This document shows, in pieces, positions 27,646 to 37,062 of a stretch of DNA of 64,000 bases. The DNA is taken from NCBI GenBank assembly GCA_050247075.1, contig JBFWUW010000017.1, forward strand, positions 35,494-99,493, read 5' to 3'. The notes below the pieces were generated by a model. It made no database searches. It saw only the letters and a program-made list of their open reading frames with translations, and was not told where the DNA came from. Each line of letters begins with the position of its first letter. Position 1 is the first letter of the stretch. Position numbers and translations under genes: made by a program. The DNA comes from JBFWUW01 sp050247075 (GTDB lineage: Bacteria > Planctomycetota > Planctomycetia > Pirellulales > JBFWUW01).

Positions 27646-28560
27646 TTAGGACGCCCGCAACCAATAAGCCAACGTGGTGACACCCACGCCAGCCAGCGCC
27701 GCGGCGGCGACCTTGAGCCGCCCGCTATAGTACCCGCGGGTTAGCGTGTCGAGTTTCAGATATCCGAACAGGCTGGCCAGAACCAGCAGTAGCGCGGCGG
27801 CCGCGCCTCCGGCTTGTTTGAGGCGCTGGGCAACCATGATGTCGGTAAAGCGGCTGTCGATCTCGCGCCGCGCGGCATCGTCAATCGCCAGCAAGGCGTG
27901 CAGATAGACCATGGCTTGCAGCGAGGGCGTTGGCGACTGGTACGGTTCGTACCAAGAATCCTTGACGAAGCGGTGCCGAATTTCGCCCGGCGAGAAAAGC
28001 ATATGGCCGGCCGCGGCCGGCCCGCGATCCGCCTCGACGTATTGCGCGAAGGTCCGGGAAATTTTTTCGGAAAGCTCGCGTTGGGCCTTGGGGTCCGTCG
28101 CATGAAACGGGCCGACCGTGACGGCCAGGCGGTAGACGCCGTTTTGCAAACTGGCCGGCTGGCCAACCCATGCCGGGCGAGGTGCCGTGGCGGGTGCGAT
28201 TTCCAGGGGAATGGCGTCAACAACCTCGGCGGTAGGCAGCACGCTTACGAGCGTTTCAGGAGCGGCAGAGCTGATCGACGGCGGTGGCGGCAAGTTCGCC
28301 GGCGGGAATTCCACTCCGTCGTGCCGTGGCATTTCCCAAGGCTTTTCATCGCCGGCAAACGACGCCCGCCAATCGTCGTCGATGCGTTGTCCATCAAAGC
28401 GGGCCGCGTTGTAGAACAGCACCAGGCCGACACCCGACAAGAACAACGCTCCGGCGGCTCCCACAACCAGACGGGCCAATCGCGGTCCGCCGCGCACGGC
28501 CAGCAAGACCACGAAGGCCGCCACGGCACCGACAATCAACAGCTTGCCCCAACTGGTCAT
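27646..28560 (-). CDS. Membrane protein of unknown function upstream of the sigma gene
   Basis: 304 residues from the ATG at 28560 (MTSWGKLLIVGAVAAF); in-frame ATGs at 28656 and 28704 would add a Cys-containing N-terminus, and no ribosome site decides. Two hydrophobic helices fill residues 6-52 and two more lie at the C-terminus (AAALLLVLASLFGYL and VAAAALAGVGVTTLAYW). The large middle region faces one side and includes VYRLAVTVGPFHATDPKAQREL. I do not recognise the family. It sits 49 bases before the sigma factor and may be a signal input for it. Confidence 0.75.
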   Translation of the reverse strand: MTSWGKLLIVGAVAAFVVLLAVRGGPRLARLVVGAAGALFLSGVGLVLFYNAARFDGQRIDDDWRASFAGDEKPWEMPRHDGVEFPPANLPPPPSISSAAPETLVSVLPTAEVVDAIPLEIAPATAPRPAWVGQPASLQNGVYRLAVTVGPFHATDPKAQRELSEKISRTFAQYVEADRGPAAAGHMLFSPGEIRHRFVKDSWYEPYQSPTPSLQAMVYLHALLAIDDAARREIDSRFTDIMVAQRLKQAGGAAAALLLVLASLFGYLKLDTLTRGYYSGRLKVAAAALAGVGVTTLAYWLRAS

Positions 28561-28733
28561 GGTGACATGCGGCGGCGGGCCGTACTGTTCCGACGCGGCA
28601 AACAGGGTGCGGGCAGCCCGCGATGCGGGACAAGCGAATTGGCAGAAGATGTTCATTGCGAACTCGCGGTGGTTAGGTTGGCGAACGATCGAAAGCGCTT
28701 CCAACGCCGGTCGATTAGTCTTGCCCGTTTCAA

Positions 28734-28788
28734 TCGGCGATGGAATCGCCTCCTACAATTTCAACCGGCGATCGAATCGCCTGTTACA
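28734..28788 (-). repeat. Two REP-like type A elements in tandem
   Basis: Copy 1 (28734-28757) is, on the minus strand, the exact consensus: TGTAGGA head, arms GGCGAT and ATCGCC, loop TCC. Copy 2 (28765-28788) is degenerate with a TGTAACA head and loop TCG. Both point the same way, seven bases apart, and copy 2 overlaps the last codons of the kinase gene. Confidence 0.75.
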
Positions 28789-30811
28789 ACTTGACTGGCG
28801 TGCCAGCCGGCAGCGGACGGCGACGGGTTTCTACCCAGGGACTGGCCAATTGGGTGGCAATGGCGGTGGTTACGGCGACCATCACGCCCCACGGCTGCGG
28901 AAACGGCCAGACTTGTCCCAGCATCCAGGCCCAGCCGGCGCAAACGGCCACCGACCACAGGCTCAACCGAGTGGGGCGAACCGGGTCGGCCTGCCGCCAC
29001 CAGCGCAATACAGGAAACAACAGCCCAAAATAAACCAAATAACCCTTGAGCAGCGGCACCCCTTCGGGACCAATCAACGTCAGCCGGTATCCGTCCATGA
29101 CCGGCATGCCTGGTTGGGCCACCCAATTCAGCCGCACAAACAGCGACTGATGGACAAACCAGGCGAAAGCCCCCACGGCTAGCCCGATAAACAACATTGC
29201 GCAGCGGCGAATGAGCGTTTCGCCCGCGCGGCCCTCCCATAGCTTGGACGGAACGAGCACACCCCAACTGGCCGCCGAGCCGACCAACGCCAACCAGGCA
29301 AACCGCTCTGGTTGAATTTCGGTCCTGGACATCACCGCCATGACCACGGCCACGGCCGCGGCCACGCCAGACGAGACCAACAGCGAACCGAGCAATTCCG
29401 TTACCTTGTCGCGGCGGGACTTGAACGGCAATGGCGGGAGTTGAATGGCATGCCGCGCGGCACGGGCATGCCGCGGGGTTCCTTCCGCGGCTGGCGGAAA
29501 AAGATCTGGCAAGGGAGGCGGACTTGGCCGAGGCCGCGGTGCTGCCCGCACCGGCCGGGTCTGGAAACGCGCAGTCGAGCCCGATTGCGACATCAACAAG
29601 GCCCGCACCAGCCGATAGCCGCCGTAGGCAACCAGCCCGCAGATCACGGCGGGCACCGTCACGGCGAAAGTTCGGAACAACACAAACATGCCAGCGGCCA
29701 GCAGCAAGACCTTCATCGGCAGGCCGAAGCCAGCCCGGTTCCAGGCGTCCTTCAACTGACTGCCGGCTTCTTGCAAGGCGCGCCACAGCGGCTCCTCGAC
29801 AGGGGCTGGCTGCGTCTCGGGCGATTGCCAGTCGGCCTGGCCATTTTTGTCGAAGGGAGAAGCCGCGTCGGCAATGGCGGCATCGGGCTGAGGCAGCGTC
29901 TGCACCACACGGGCCGAGGCAGCAGGCAAACCGGCCATGAACTCGGCCACGGTGCGATAGCGCAACGTAGGATCCTTGGCCAAGGCGCGGCCGACAACCG
30001 TGCGGTAGGGTTCCGCGAGACTGCCCAAATCGGGGGTGGCGGTGAGATGTTTCATTAGCACCTCGCCCACGCTTTCGCCCTCAAAGGGGACCTGCCCAGT
30101 AAGCATTTCAAACAGCATGATGCCCAGGGCGTAGATGTCGATTTCCTTGCCGTAGCGACCGTTGGAAATCTCTGGGGCCATATAGTGGACCGTGCCGACG
30201 CTTTCGGTCTGTCCACTACGGCGGCTGGCGGAAATGAACTTCGACAGCCCGTAATCGCCAATCTTCACCAGCCCCTCGTCCGAGAAAATATTCCCCGGCT
30301 TGAGGTCGCGGTGAACCACGCCCTTGTCGTGCAAGTATGCCACGCCCGCCGCAATGCCATGCAGCCAGGCCAGCACTTCCTGGTGCGGCATGCCGCCCGG
30401 ATGACGGGCGATGACCCGCTCCAGGCATTCGCCCGAGACGTACTCCATGACGACCCAGTTTTCATCCTGGCCGCCTTGCCGCACGTCGTACAACGCTACC
30501 AGATGTGGGTGCTTGAGATTCAGGCAATGGCCCACGCCGCGCAATTCAACATCCAGATTGCGGCGAATGAGCTTGAGGGCCACATCCTTGCCACCGTCGC
30601 TGGTGGCAAAGTAGACCTCGCCAAATCCGCCGCTGCCAATGCCGCGTTTGATCGTATAGCCCTCCAACGGCCTGGCACCATTGGCATAGGCAAACCGCGG
30701 ATTTGCGCGGGCCGCGCGGGGGGCATCGAGAGCGGGATTTTCTACATTCATCGGCGCGTCACTTTCTAATTCCAGCGTAGCGATGGCGTCCTGCATTTGT
30801 CCAGCAACCAC
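28784..30811 (-). CDS. Serine/threonine protein kinase with C-terminal membrane domain
   Basis: 675 residues from a GTG at 30811; ATGs at 30796 and 30751 are alternatives. The kinase domain (about 50-310) has the Gly loop GIGSGGFGEVY, Lys80 in VALK, HRDLKPGN (Asp169), a DYG (186-188) in place of the usual DFG, and MAPEI. After a Pro-rich stretch come about seven hydrophobic helices from residue 365 on. The catalytic residues appear intact, so it is likely active and membrane-bound with the kinase in the cytoplasm. The FHA protein two genes upstream is a candidate reader of its phosphothreonines. The shift to Tyr in DFG is conservative. Confidence 0.9.
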   Translation of the reverse strand: MVAGQMQDAIATLELESDAPMNVENPALDAPRAARANPRFAYANGARPLEGYTIKRGIGSGGFGEVYFATSDGGKDVALKLIRRNLDVELRGVGHCLNLKHPHLVALYDVRQGGQDENWVVMEYVSGECLERVIARHPGGMPHQEVLAWLHGIAAGVAYLHDKGVVHRDLKPGNIFSDEGLVKIGDYGLSKFISASRRSGQTESVGTVHYMAPEISNGRYGKEIDIYALGIMLFEMLTGQVPFEGESVGEVLMKHLTATPDLGSLAEPYRTVVGRALAKDPTLRYRTVAEFMAGLPAASARVVQTLPQPDAAIADAASPFDKNGQADWQSPETQPAPVEEPLWRALQEAGSQLKDAWNRAGFGLPMKVLLLAAGMFVLFRTFAVTVPAVICGLVAYGGYRLVRALLMSQSGSTARFQTRPVRAAPRPRPSPPPLPDLFPPAAEGTPRHARAARHAIQLPPLPFKSRRDKVTELLGSLLVSSGVAAAVAVVMAVMSRTEIQPERFAWLALVGSAASWGVLVPSKLWEGRAGETLIRRCAMLFIGLAVGAFAWFVHQSLFVRLNWVAQPGMPVMDGYRLTLIGPEGVPLLKGYLVYFGLLFPVLRWWRQADPVRPTRLSLWSVAVCAGWAWMLGQVWPFPQPWGVMVAVTTAIATQLASPWVETRRRPLPAGTPVKL

Positions 30812-30874
30812 ACAGGAGAAATGGTGATTCGTTCGTCCGATTGGATTCTTGGCGCCCTTTCAGGCGTAGATGAG

Positions 30875-31900
30875 TCATTTCGTTGGTAGCGGTGTCAACT
30901 CTTCCTCCGCTCCTTCCACCAGGATCTCGGTCAGAAACCGCTGGGACATTTCCAAGGTGCGAACCCATTGGCCGGGCGAAAAACCGTGTCCTTCGCCGGT
31001 CAGGGTTTCCAGTTCGTTTTGCACGCCGGCCTCCTTAAGAGCGGCATGCAAGCCGGTTGCCTGGTTGTAGGGAACCAAGGCATCCGCGGTGCCATGAAAG
31101 GTCAACACAGGCGGATCGTGGGCATCAATGTGGGAGACCGGTGAGGCCGCGGCAAACTCCTTGGCCAGCTTGGTGCGGTCGCCCCCCATCAGATTCTCCA
31201 GCATTTTCTCGACAACGGGGGGCCAGTCCTGCTTGCCAAAGTCGGCTGGTCCAAAGTAATTGACGATGGCTTGCGCCTTGCACGATTCATCGGCGTGAGG
31301 GTCATCGGCCGGCGGATCACTGGGATCGTCCATTAATCCCGCCAACAACGCCAAATGCCCTCCCGCGCTGCCACCCACCACTCCTACCTGTTCCTTTATG
31401 ATCTGGTATTTGTCGGCATTGGCCCGCAACCAGCGAATGGCGGATCGCACGTCTTCGATCTGCGCCGGATAACGGGCAGCGGGTGCCAAACGATACTGCA
31501 CGCTGACAGCGATAAACCCATTCTGGGCGAAATACCGCGCAAAGCCGGCGAAAGCCTCTTTATTGCCAGACTGCCAGCCGCCGCCGTGGATGCAAACGAC
31601 GAGGGGCAGCGGCTGTTTCATCTCTTGGGGCTGAAACAAATCAAGCTTCAACGGTTTGCCGTCCCGTTCGACATAGGTAATGTTCGGCGTTTCGATGAGC
31701 TTCACCGCCGACGCTTGCGCGGCTGCCGCCGCCGCGACAAGATTCTGGCGGGCACTGTGGGCTAGCCAAAATAGCCCCGCGCAGCCCAACACGGCTGTGC
31801 CCGCGACCAGCGCCAGCAGGCCGAACACGACCACGAGCACGACGCGCGCGTTCGATGGCGTTCTGGCCTCCTGTCCCATGACGGGTAGTTGCGGGGGCAT
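30875..31900 (-). CDS. Membrane-anchored alpha/beta hydrolase (esterase, BD-FAE/lipase type)
   Basis: 341 residues from the ATG at 31900; the frame upstream overlaps the FHA gene and is not coding. An N-terminal helix (ARVVLVVVFGLLALVAG) anchors the protein. The esterase fold follows: oxyanion motif HGGGWQSG, nucleophile Ser in GGSAGGH, acid Asp in HGTADALVP and His in GEGHGFSPG. Such enzymes hydrolyse carboxyl esters, often of acetylated or feruloylated polysaccharides, outside the cytoplasm. It lies between the kinase and the FHA gene on the same strand but no functional tie is evident. Confidence 0.88.
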   Translation of the reverse strand: MPPQLPVMGQEARTPSNARVVLVVVFGLLALVAGTAVLGCAGLFWLAHSARQNLVAAAAAAQASAVKLIETPNITYVERDGKPLKLDLFQPQEMKQPLPLVVCIHGGGWQSGNKEAFAGFARYFAQNGFIAVSVQYRLAPAARYPAQIEDVRSAIRWLRANADKYQIIKEQVGVVGGSAGGHLALLAGLMDDPSDPPADDPHADESCKAQAIVNYFGPADFGKQDWPPVVEKMLENLMGGDRTKLAKEFAAASPVSHIDAHDPPVLTFHGTADALVPYNQATGLHAALKEAGVQNELETLTGEGHGFSPGQWVRTLEMSQRFLTEILVEGAEEELTPLPTK

Positions 31901-31994
31901 GCTTTCGATTCCCAATAAACTCTGATTGGCTAATGCGAACTCTACAAACCGGACCTTCCCAATCACGAATGACCGCCTTGATCCGGCATTTATT

Positions 31995-33395
31995 CTATAC
32001 CAATTCCAAACTAAACGACCTTTCGCCCACGACCACGCGCGAAGACCGACTGACAGGCCCCGCGCGGCCGACCGACTTGCCATCCACCTCCAGGGCGTCC
32101 TTGGCCCGGCAAAATAACTCTTGCCCCTGACGAAAGAGGACAATTTCATCCGGCCAGCCAGGGCAAATCACATGGCTTGTGGCATGCGGTCCCAATACCA
32201 GGGACTCCGCCATCAGCAACACCGCGTCGGCCGAGGGACGCGTGCGATGATGGCTGACAAAGTCCAGCCGGGCCGAGGCACTCAAGGGGTGGGGACGACG
32301 AAAGTTCAACCGTACCCCGTCGCCAAGTTCCAAGCGGCAGCCAGCGGTGAGCGTTTCTGGACCGGAAATCAACCGGCCATCGACCTGGGTACGCCGCCGC
32401 GGCACCAGCACATAGCCTTCGCCATCGCGCCGAATGACCGCGTGCTGACGGGACAAATCGCCTTGAATCGGCAGATCGACGCGAGTCTCGGTGACGGGCT
32501 GCCCGATCACGGCCTCGCGCGACTCGCAGACCAGATAGCCGCCCACGCCGTCGATCCACAATAAGAATCGCGGGGCAGCCGGCTCGGCCAGTTCTAGTCG
32601 ATCGGTACGGTTCAAGGCGGGTCTCCTGATGCCAGTCAGCGGAGCCTTGTCCGCCTGAACCACCCTTTTGCCAATCGGGCGAACTCCTTCGGCATCGGGC
32701 CGGATGCCAATGGCGGACCAGGCTTGACGCCGGGCGGCTAAAGCCGTTTTACATGCCGGTGCCAGGTCTAACCATGTTGCCGCTACCCGCAATGTCGTTT
32801 TCCAGTCTTGGCTCGCAATGGCTGTATGTAGTTCCTCGGCCAGGGATTGGCATTGAACCGCCGCTTGGCGGCAGGCTTCGCGGTGATCGGCGAAGGCAGC
32901 CAGTTTGGGCCGCAACATGGCGGCATTGCCCCACGCCGTTGCAGCTTCGGCGAAATTGCCTTGCTGCGCCAGCTTTTGGCCCGCGATGGCCTGTTCCAAG
33001 GCTCGTTTGGCCTTTCGTACAGCAACGGTACAGCATGCCGGGCTAAGGGTATCGAGCCGGGCCAAAGCCGCCCGCGGTTCGTTGGCAATCAGTAAATCGT
33101 CGGCCTCTTGCAGTGTGCGTGCGATCAACGCCTGACGCAAGCCGGCAACGGTTTCACCCGCGGCCCCCAGCCGTTCCGCCGCGATTAGATCTCGCCAGCC
33201 GGCGCTGCTTTCGTCCCTCTCCAAGGATTGCTTGCCGCGCTTGAGCATGTCGCCCGCAATCCTGGCCTGCAAGCGCTGGCCTGGCAGAAACTCCGGCAGA
33301 TTTCCCTGGCAAACCAGCCGCGCGGCGTCATCCAGCCGGCCCGATTTCAGAGCCTGCTCCGCCGCTCGCAGTTGGATTCGCCAGGTTTGAAACAT
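31995..33395 (-). CDS. FHA domain protein with N-terminal helical repeats
   Basis: 466 residues from the ATG at 33395 (MFQTWRIQLRAAEQAL); an in-frame start at 33431 is possible. Residues 1-230 are TPR-like helices rich in Ala/Arg. An FHA domain follows at about 280-370 with the conserved DLSRQHAVIRRDGEGYVL core that binds phosphothreonine, then a second, weaker beta-rich region (ESLVLGPHATSHVIC, DALEVDGKSVG) that may be a degenerate FHA. Soluble and cytoplasmic by appearance. The nearby Ser/Thr kinase is the obvious source of its ligand. Confidence 0.85.
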   Translation of the reverse strand: MFQTWRIQLRAAEQALKSGRLDDAARLVCQGNLPEFLPGQRLQARIAGDMLKRGKQSLERDESSAGWRDLIAAERLGAAGETVAGLRQALIARTLQEADDLLIANEPRAALARLDTLSPACCTVAVRKAKRALEQAIAGQKLAQQGNFAEAATAWGNAAMLRPKLAAFADHREACRQAAVQCQSLAEELHTAIASQDWKTTLRVAATWLDLAPACKTALAARRQAWSAIGIRPDAEGVRPIGKRVVQADKAPLTGIRRPALNRTDRLELAEPAAPRFLLWIDGVGGYLVCESREAVIGQPVTETRVDLPIQGDLSRQHAVIRRDGEGYVLVPRRRTQVDGRLISGPETLTAGCRLELGDGVRLNFRRPHPLSASARLDFVSHHRTRPSADAVLLMAESLVLGPHATSHVICPGWPDEIVLFRQGQELFCRAKDALEVDGKSVGRAGPVSRSSRVVVGERSFSLELV

Positions 33396-33565
33396 CGTCG
33401 TGACGTTTGTTGACTTGTGATCGGACACCACTGCCGCACTGCATTTCTTCCGCGGGTGGATGGCGAGTACATGACCGATGATGGTGCGGTTGGCGAGCCA
33501 GCATCAGCGCGTGCCATCGGAGCCCAGCCGGGTGGCTGGGCTCCGAGGCTTGCGTCCCCTTACGC

Positions 33566-34363
33566 CTAGTTCTTGGTACCGGCTACATCGACCGGAATGC
33601 CAATTTCAAAGTACTGGGTGACTTCATCCACGATATGGTCCGGCGCAGCGGAGTCGAGCGGTATTTCGTCATGGAAGGCGTTCTCCGAATTGACCATCTT
33701 CTCGGCTACGTCCAGCCGCGTCCGCAGATCGCCAATCAGTTCCTTGGCGCGGCTCAGCCGGCTATCGTCGAAGTTGTATTCGGCGGTTGTCTGGGCGGCT
33801 TCCACCATTTTCATGCGGGCTTCCAGGTTTTCCACATCAACTTCCAGCTTGCGCTTGGCGGCCAGCATGCCTTCCAGTTTTTGGCGGGCGGCTTCCAGGC
33901 TGCGCTGGCGGGCCGTGTGAATTTCTTTCAAGCTGGCGACCGTCGCTTCGCAAGTCTTGAACCGCTCGAAGCGGTTGGCCAAATCGACCTTCACCTGCTC
34001 CGCCGTGTAGCAACGGCCGGCATAGCGAAACTCCTGCTTGGCCGAGGCGAGATCGTCACGCAGCCTCATCAGGCCGTCGCGGTCCTTGGCCAGCTTGCCT
34101 TCGCCATCGGCGATTTGACGGTCGAGCCGGGCGATCTCGACTTCTTCCTTGGCAATGACATGCATATTGGCCCGAATGTCTGGCACCAGGTCCTTGACCA
34201 TTTTTCGTGCCCGCTCGATCTCGAACTCAATCGGCACGCTGCCGCGGACGGAACTCTTCACCCAACCGGCCGAGGTGCTGACATAGCTCCAGGCGTCCCG
34301 GCCAAAGAAGAATGTCGCCAAGGCGACTGCCACCGTGGCTCCGATGATCCCTTTTTTTAACAT
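33566..34363 (-). CDS. Membrane-anchored coiled-coil protein
   Basis: 265 residues; the start at 34363 (MLKKGIIGATVAVALATF) is fixed by AGGAGAGA upstream. One N-terminal helix is followed by about 200 residues of charged heptad-like sequence with runs such as RLDRQIADGEGKLAKDRD and MLAAKRKLEVDVENLEARM, so a long coiled coil on one side of the membrane. The C-terminal 25 residues are non-coiled. Proteins like this are common in planctomycetes with no assigned role; a structural or envelope function is plausible. Confidence 0.8.
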   Translation of the reverse strand: MLKKGIIGATVAVALATFFFGRDAWSYVSTSAGWVKSSVRGSVPIEFEIERARKMVKDLVPDIRANMHVIAKEEVEIARLDRQIADGEGKLAKDRDGLMRLRDDLASAKQEFRYAGRCYTAEQVKVDLANRFERFKTCEATVASLKEIHTARQRSLEAARQKLEGMLAAKRKLEVDVENLEARMKMVEAAQTTAEYNFDDSRLSRAKELIGDLRTRLDVAEKMVNSENAFHDEIPLDSAAPDHIVDEVTQYFEIGIPVDVAGTKN

Positions 34364-34796
34364 GACTCTCTCCTTATCGCGTAAAGACCAAAATGATTGG
34401 GTCACTCAGGGTGGCCTTCTCGTGCGGCAACAACGTCCGCCATATCCGTATTTCGCCGTCACCACCGGTATCTTGGTGAAAATGGTTCATTTTTCTCGGA
34501 AAAGGGACGAAGGCCCAAGGCCATGTCCGGTCGAAGTAGCGATAAAGCGTTTTAGAGTAGGTGGTTATGGGAAAGCGATCGGGTCGGTACCGGGAATTGG
34601 CAAGAAATGATTTCCCCGCTCGTAGGATTGCGATTCCACCGACTGTAGGAGGCGAGTCCATCGCCGTTGGATGGATTTTCCAACCTTGGGATCGGCGAGG
34701 GAATCGCCCCCTAAAAACCCGTGTTACGTGGATACAAACCCTTTCGTCGCGTATACTTGGTGATGGAATTACCCGTCCTGGACGGAGAAGACTTCG
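34364..34796. other. Intergenic region of 433 bases carrying REP-like elements
   Basis: Divergent gap between the coiled-coil and HEAT-repeat genes. It carries three REP-like copies in 34620-34715 and shows no convincing gene. Confidence 0.6.
34620..34715. repeat. REP-like cluster with an inverted pair
   Basis: A degenerate plus copy (34620-34642, TCGTAGGATTGCGATTCC) is followed by a good plus copy (34644-34666, loop GTCC) and a minus copy (34692-34715, head TTTAGGG, arms GGCGA and TCGCC). Between the last two is a small inverted repeat GTTGGA/TCCAAC. The convergent arrangement resembles the paired REPs (BIMEs) of enterobacteria. Confidence 0.7.
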
Positions 34797-35990
34797 ATGC
34801 GTTTTACCATCGCCTGGCTGCTCGTCATTCCCGCTCTGCTATCTCAGGCTGCGCGCGGCGATGTCTTTGAGTTGGTCAATAAGGGTGAGATCCGGGGCGA
34901 GCTGGTCAACAAGGACGAACGCCCCCGCCGCAAATACGTCATCCGCACCGAAGATGGCGGCGAGATTACGCTCGACCGCAAACAGGTTGCCCGCGTCGAT
35001 CGCGAAAAGCCGGCTGAAGTTGAATACAACCGGCTAAAGACCGAAGAACCAGACACGGTGGCCGGCCATTGGAAGATGTCGGAATACTGCCGCGAGCATC
35101 GGCTGGTTGAGCAGCGCGAAGACCATCTGAACCGCATCATCGAGCTGGAACCCGACCACGCCGACGCGCGGCGGATCTTGGGATATCACAAGATCGACGG
35201 GCGCTGGGCCACGCAAGACCAGATCATGACCGAGCGAGGTTACAAGCAATACCAAGGCCGCTGGGTGCTGCCCCAAGAAATTGAACTAGCCGAGGAAAAA
35301 CGCCAGATCGAGCAGGAACAAATTGAATGGCGCAAGAAAGTCAAGCGTTGGCGCGGTTGGCTGGAAAAGTCCGACAGATCAGAGGAAGCCGAACGAGGAT
35401 TGGCGACCATCGAAGACCCGATGGCCATCAAGGCCATCGACGAAGTGATGGAAAAGGAAAGAAGCGAACAGGTTCGCATCATGCTGGTGGAATCGCTGGG
35501 GCGAATTGGCACTAGCCGGGCCGTCTCGCTGCTGATCGACCGCACGATTAACGACCCCCAAGAAGACGTGCGGCTCTCCGCGTTGGACGAATTAGAAAAC
35601 CACGCCAGCCCCGACGTAACCTCTGCCTTGGTGGGCTACCTCACGCACAAAGACAACGCCATTGTAAATCGGGCGGCCTTGGCCTTGGGGCGGGTAGGTG
35701 ACCCCACCGCCGTCCGCCCGCTGATTGACTCTCTGGTGACCAAGCACAAATTCACCATTGCCACATCGTCCGGACAGACCAACGCTGGCTTTACCAAAGA
35801 TGGCAGCGGCGGAGGCGGATTTACGACAGGGCCATCCGCCCGCGTGATCGAACAAACCTTGCGCAATGAATCGGTTCGCGACGCGCTGCTGTCGTTGACG
35901 GAGCAAAACTTCGACTTCAACATTGGTGCCTGGCGGACATGGCACGCCGGCCAGCGCAAGTTTCGCGGCGTGAACGCGCGGCGAGATTGA
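34797..35990 (+). CDS. Secreted HEAT-repeat protein
   Basis: 397 residues with a signal peptide (LLVIPALLSQAARG) and a GGAG upstream of the ATG. Residues 22-70 form a small beta domain (VNKGEIRGELVNKDE). The middle is helical with a tetratricopeptide-like segment and a coiled stretch (LAEEKRQIEQEQIEWRKK). Residues 195-320 are HEAT/PBS-type repeats, for example VRLSALDELENHASPDV and AALALGRVGDPTAVRPLI. A Gly-rich loop GSGGGGFTTG follows. A periplasmic scaffold role is likely; no enzyme motif is seen. Confidence 0.82.
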   Translation: MRFTIAWLLVIPALLSQAARGDVFELVNKGEIRGELVNKDERPRRKYVIRTEDGGEITLDRKQVARVDREKPAEVEYNRLKTEEPDTVAGHWKMSEYCREHRLVEQREDHLNRIIELEPDHADARRILGYHKIDGRWATQDQIMTERGYKQYQGRWVLPQEIELAEEKRQIEQEQIEWRKKVKRWRGWLEKSDRSEEAERGLATIEDPMAIKAIDEVMEKERSEQVRIMLVESLGRIGTSRAVSLLIDRTINDPQEDVRLSALDELENHASPDVTSALVGYLTHKDNAIVNRAALALGRVGDPTAVRPLIDSLVTKHKFTIATSSGQTNAGFTKDGSGGGGFTTGPSARVIEQTLRNESVRDALLSLTEQNFDFNIGAWRTWHAGQRKFRGVNARRD

Positions 35991-36019
35991 GTTTTTACGA
36001 GGCGATTTCACATTGAGTT

Positions 36020-36043
36020 TGTAGGAGGCGCTTCCATCGCCGA
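36020..36043 (+). repeat. REP-like element, type A
   Basis: TGTAGGA head, then GGCGCTTCCATCGCC (one stem mismatch) and GA, in the 116-base gap after the HEAT-repeat gene. A weaker fragment, ACGAGGCGATTTCA, precedes it at 35997-36010. Confidence 0.65.
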
Positions 36044-36106
36044 TTCGCTCCTCTCAATGCAACTTTCGCCTAAGAATTTGCCAGCGCATCTGGAGATCTG
36101 ATTGCC

Positions 36107-36493
36107 ATGTCCCGTCCCACCGTGGCCATTTTGGGTGCTAGCGCAGACCGCGGCAAATTCGGCAACAAGTCGGTTCGCGCCCATTTGGAAGCGGGCTTTG
36201 AGGTCTACCCCATCAATCCCAAGGGGGGCCAGATCGAGGGTCTGCCGGCCTACCGCTCGCTGGCCGAAATACCCGCTGGCCCGCTGTCGCGAGTCAGCCT
36301 GTACTTGCCGCCGGCGATTGGCGTCAAAGCCCTGGATGGGATTGCCGCCCGCGGTTGCGACGAAGTCTGGTTCAACCCCGGCAGCGACAGCCCCGACATG
36401 ATGGCCCGCGCCAAAGAGCTAGAGCTGCCAGCCATCCAGGCATGCAGCATCGTGGCACTGGGACTTTCGCCGGCCCAGTTTGGCGACGAATAG
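36107..36493 (+). CDS. CoA-binding domain protein (YccU-like)
   Basis: 128 residues, the usual size for a stand-alone CoA_binding_2 domain. The Rossmann-like core opens with VAILGASADRGKFGNKSV, followed by YPINPKGGQIEGLPAY and VWFNPGSDSPDM. These match the CoA-binding domain also found in acetate-CoA ligases. Small family members bind CoA through a Cys disulfide in some bacteria; their cellular role is not settled. It is a lone gene just upstream of the tRNA. Confidence 0.88.
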   Translation: MSRPTVAILGASADRGKFGNKSVRAHLEAGFEVYPINPKGGQIEGLPAYRSLAEIPAGPLSRVSLYLPPAIGVKALDGIAARGCDEVWFNPGSDSPDMMARAKELELPAIQACSIVALGLSPAQFGDE

Positions 36494-36622
36494 ACCATGC
36501 GCTGAGCCGAGGCAAATCGCGACTTCCCCCCAACCAAACCCGGTTGTCTCGTGTCCTACCCACCAAGGCATCCCCTTGACGGCATCGACAAACCGACACA
36601 AACTGTTACAGCGTAAGCCTTA

Positions 36623-36704
36623 GCGAGAGTGGCGGAATTGGCAGACGCACTGGACTTAGGATCCAGCGGGGAAACCCGTGGGGGTTCAACTCCCCCCTCT
36701 CGCA
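36623..36704 (+). tRNA. tRNA-Leu (anticodon TAG)
   Basis: Acceptor GCGAGAG pairs with CTCTCGC. The D-arm follows, then the anticodon stem CTGGA/TCCAG around loop CTTAGGA (TAG), a variable-arm hairpin CGGG-GAAA-CCCG as in class II tRNAs, and a T-arm GGGGG/CCCCC around TTCAACT. Discriminator A at 36704; CCA is not encoded. Confidence 0.97.
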
Positions 36705-36718
36705 TCTTGATGCTAGTT

Positions 36719-36752
36719 AACGACTTGCGGATATTTCCGTAGGTCGTTTTTT
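36719..36752 (+). terminator. Rho-independent terminator after tRNA-Leu
   Basis: Arms AACGAC and GTCGTT enclose an inner stem CGGA/TCCG and are followed by a T-run. It lies 14 bases after the tRNA. The rest of the gap to 37062 shows nothing. Confidence 0.85.
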
Positions 36753-37062
36753 GTTGGCTGTTTTGGTCAACATTCCGAGAACACTCCACGGGCCTTCAGC
36801 CAGCCCCCAACGGCCAGCGTCGGATCAAATAGGTTTGCGACGGCGGGGTTGAGATGCCGGGCCATCCTCATATACCGCTGGGTTGTATGGTAGGGGCCTT
36901 GCTCTCAATTGCGAAAAATAGCAAAGCGGGTCACGCGGACGATTTCTGGCGGCAACAGCAAGCACCACACGTGCCAAGCTGGTTGCGACTTGAGAGACTG
37001 CTGCGCGGCCGTAATCAACACAGCCTCTCCTGGTATCGAACAGCCACTTGCGATACCTTGCG

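Noticed and set aside
34797..36493. Operon of the HEAT-repeat and CoA-binding genes
   Set aside because: The 116-base gap with a REP-like element between them argues against simple co-transcription.
36556..36789. 77-residue minus-strand frame over the tRNA
   Set aside because: It covers the tRNA-Leu and its terminator on the other strand; no ribosome site or homology seen.
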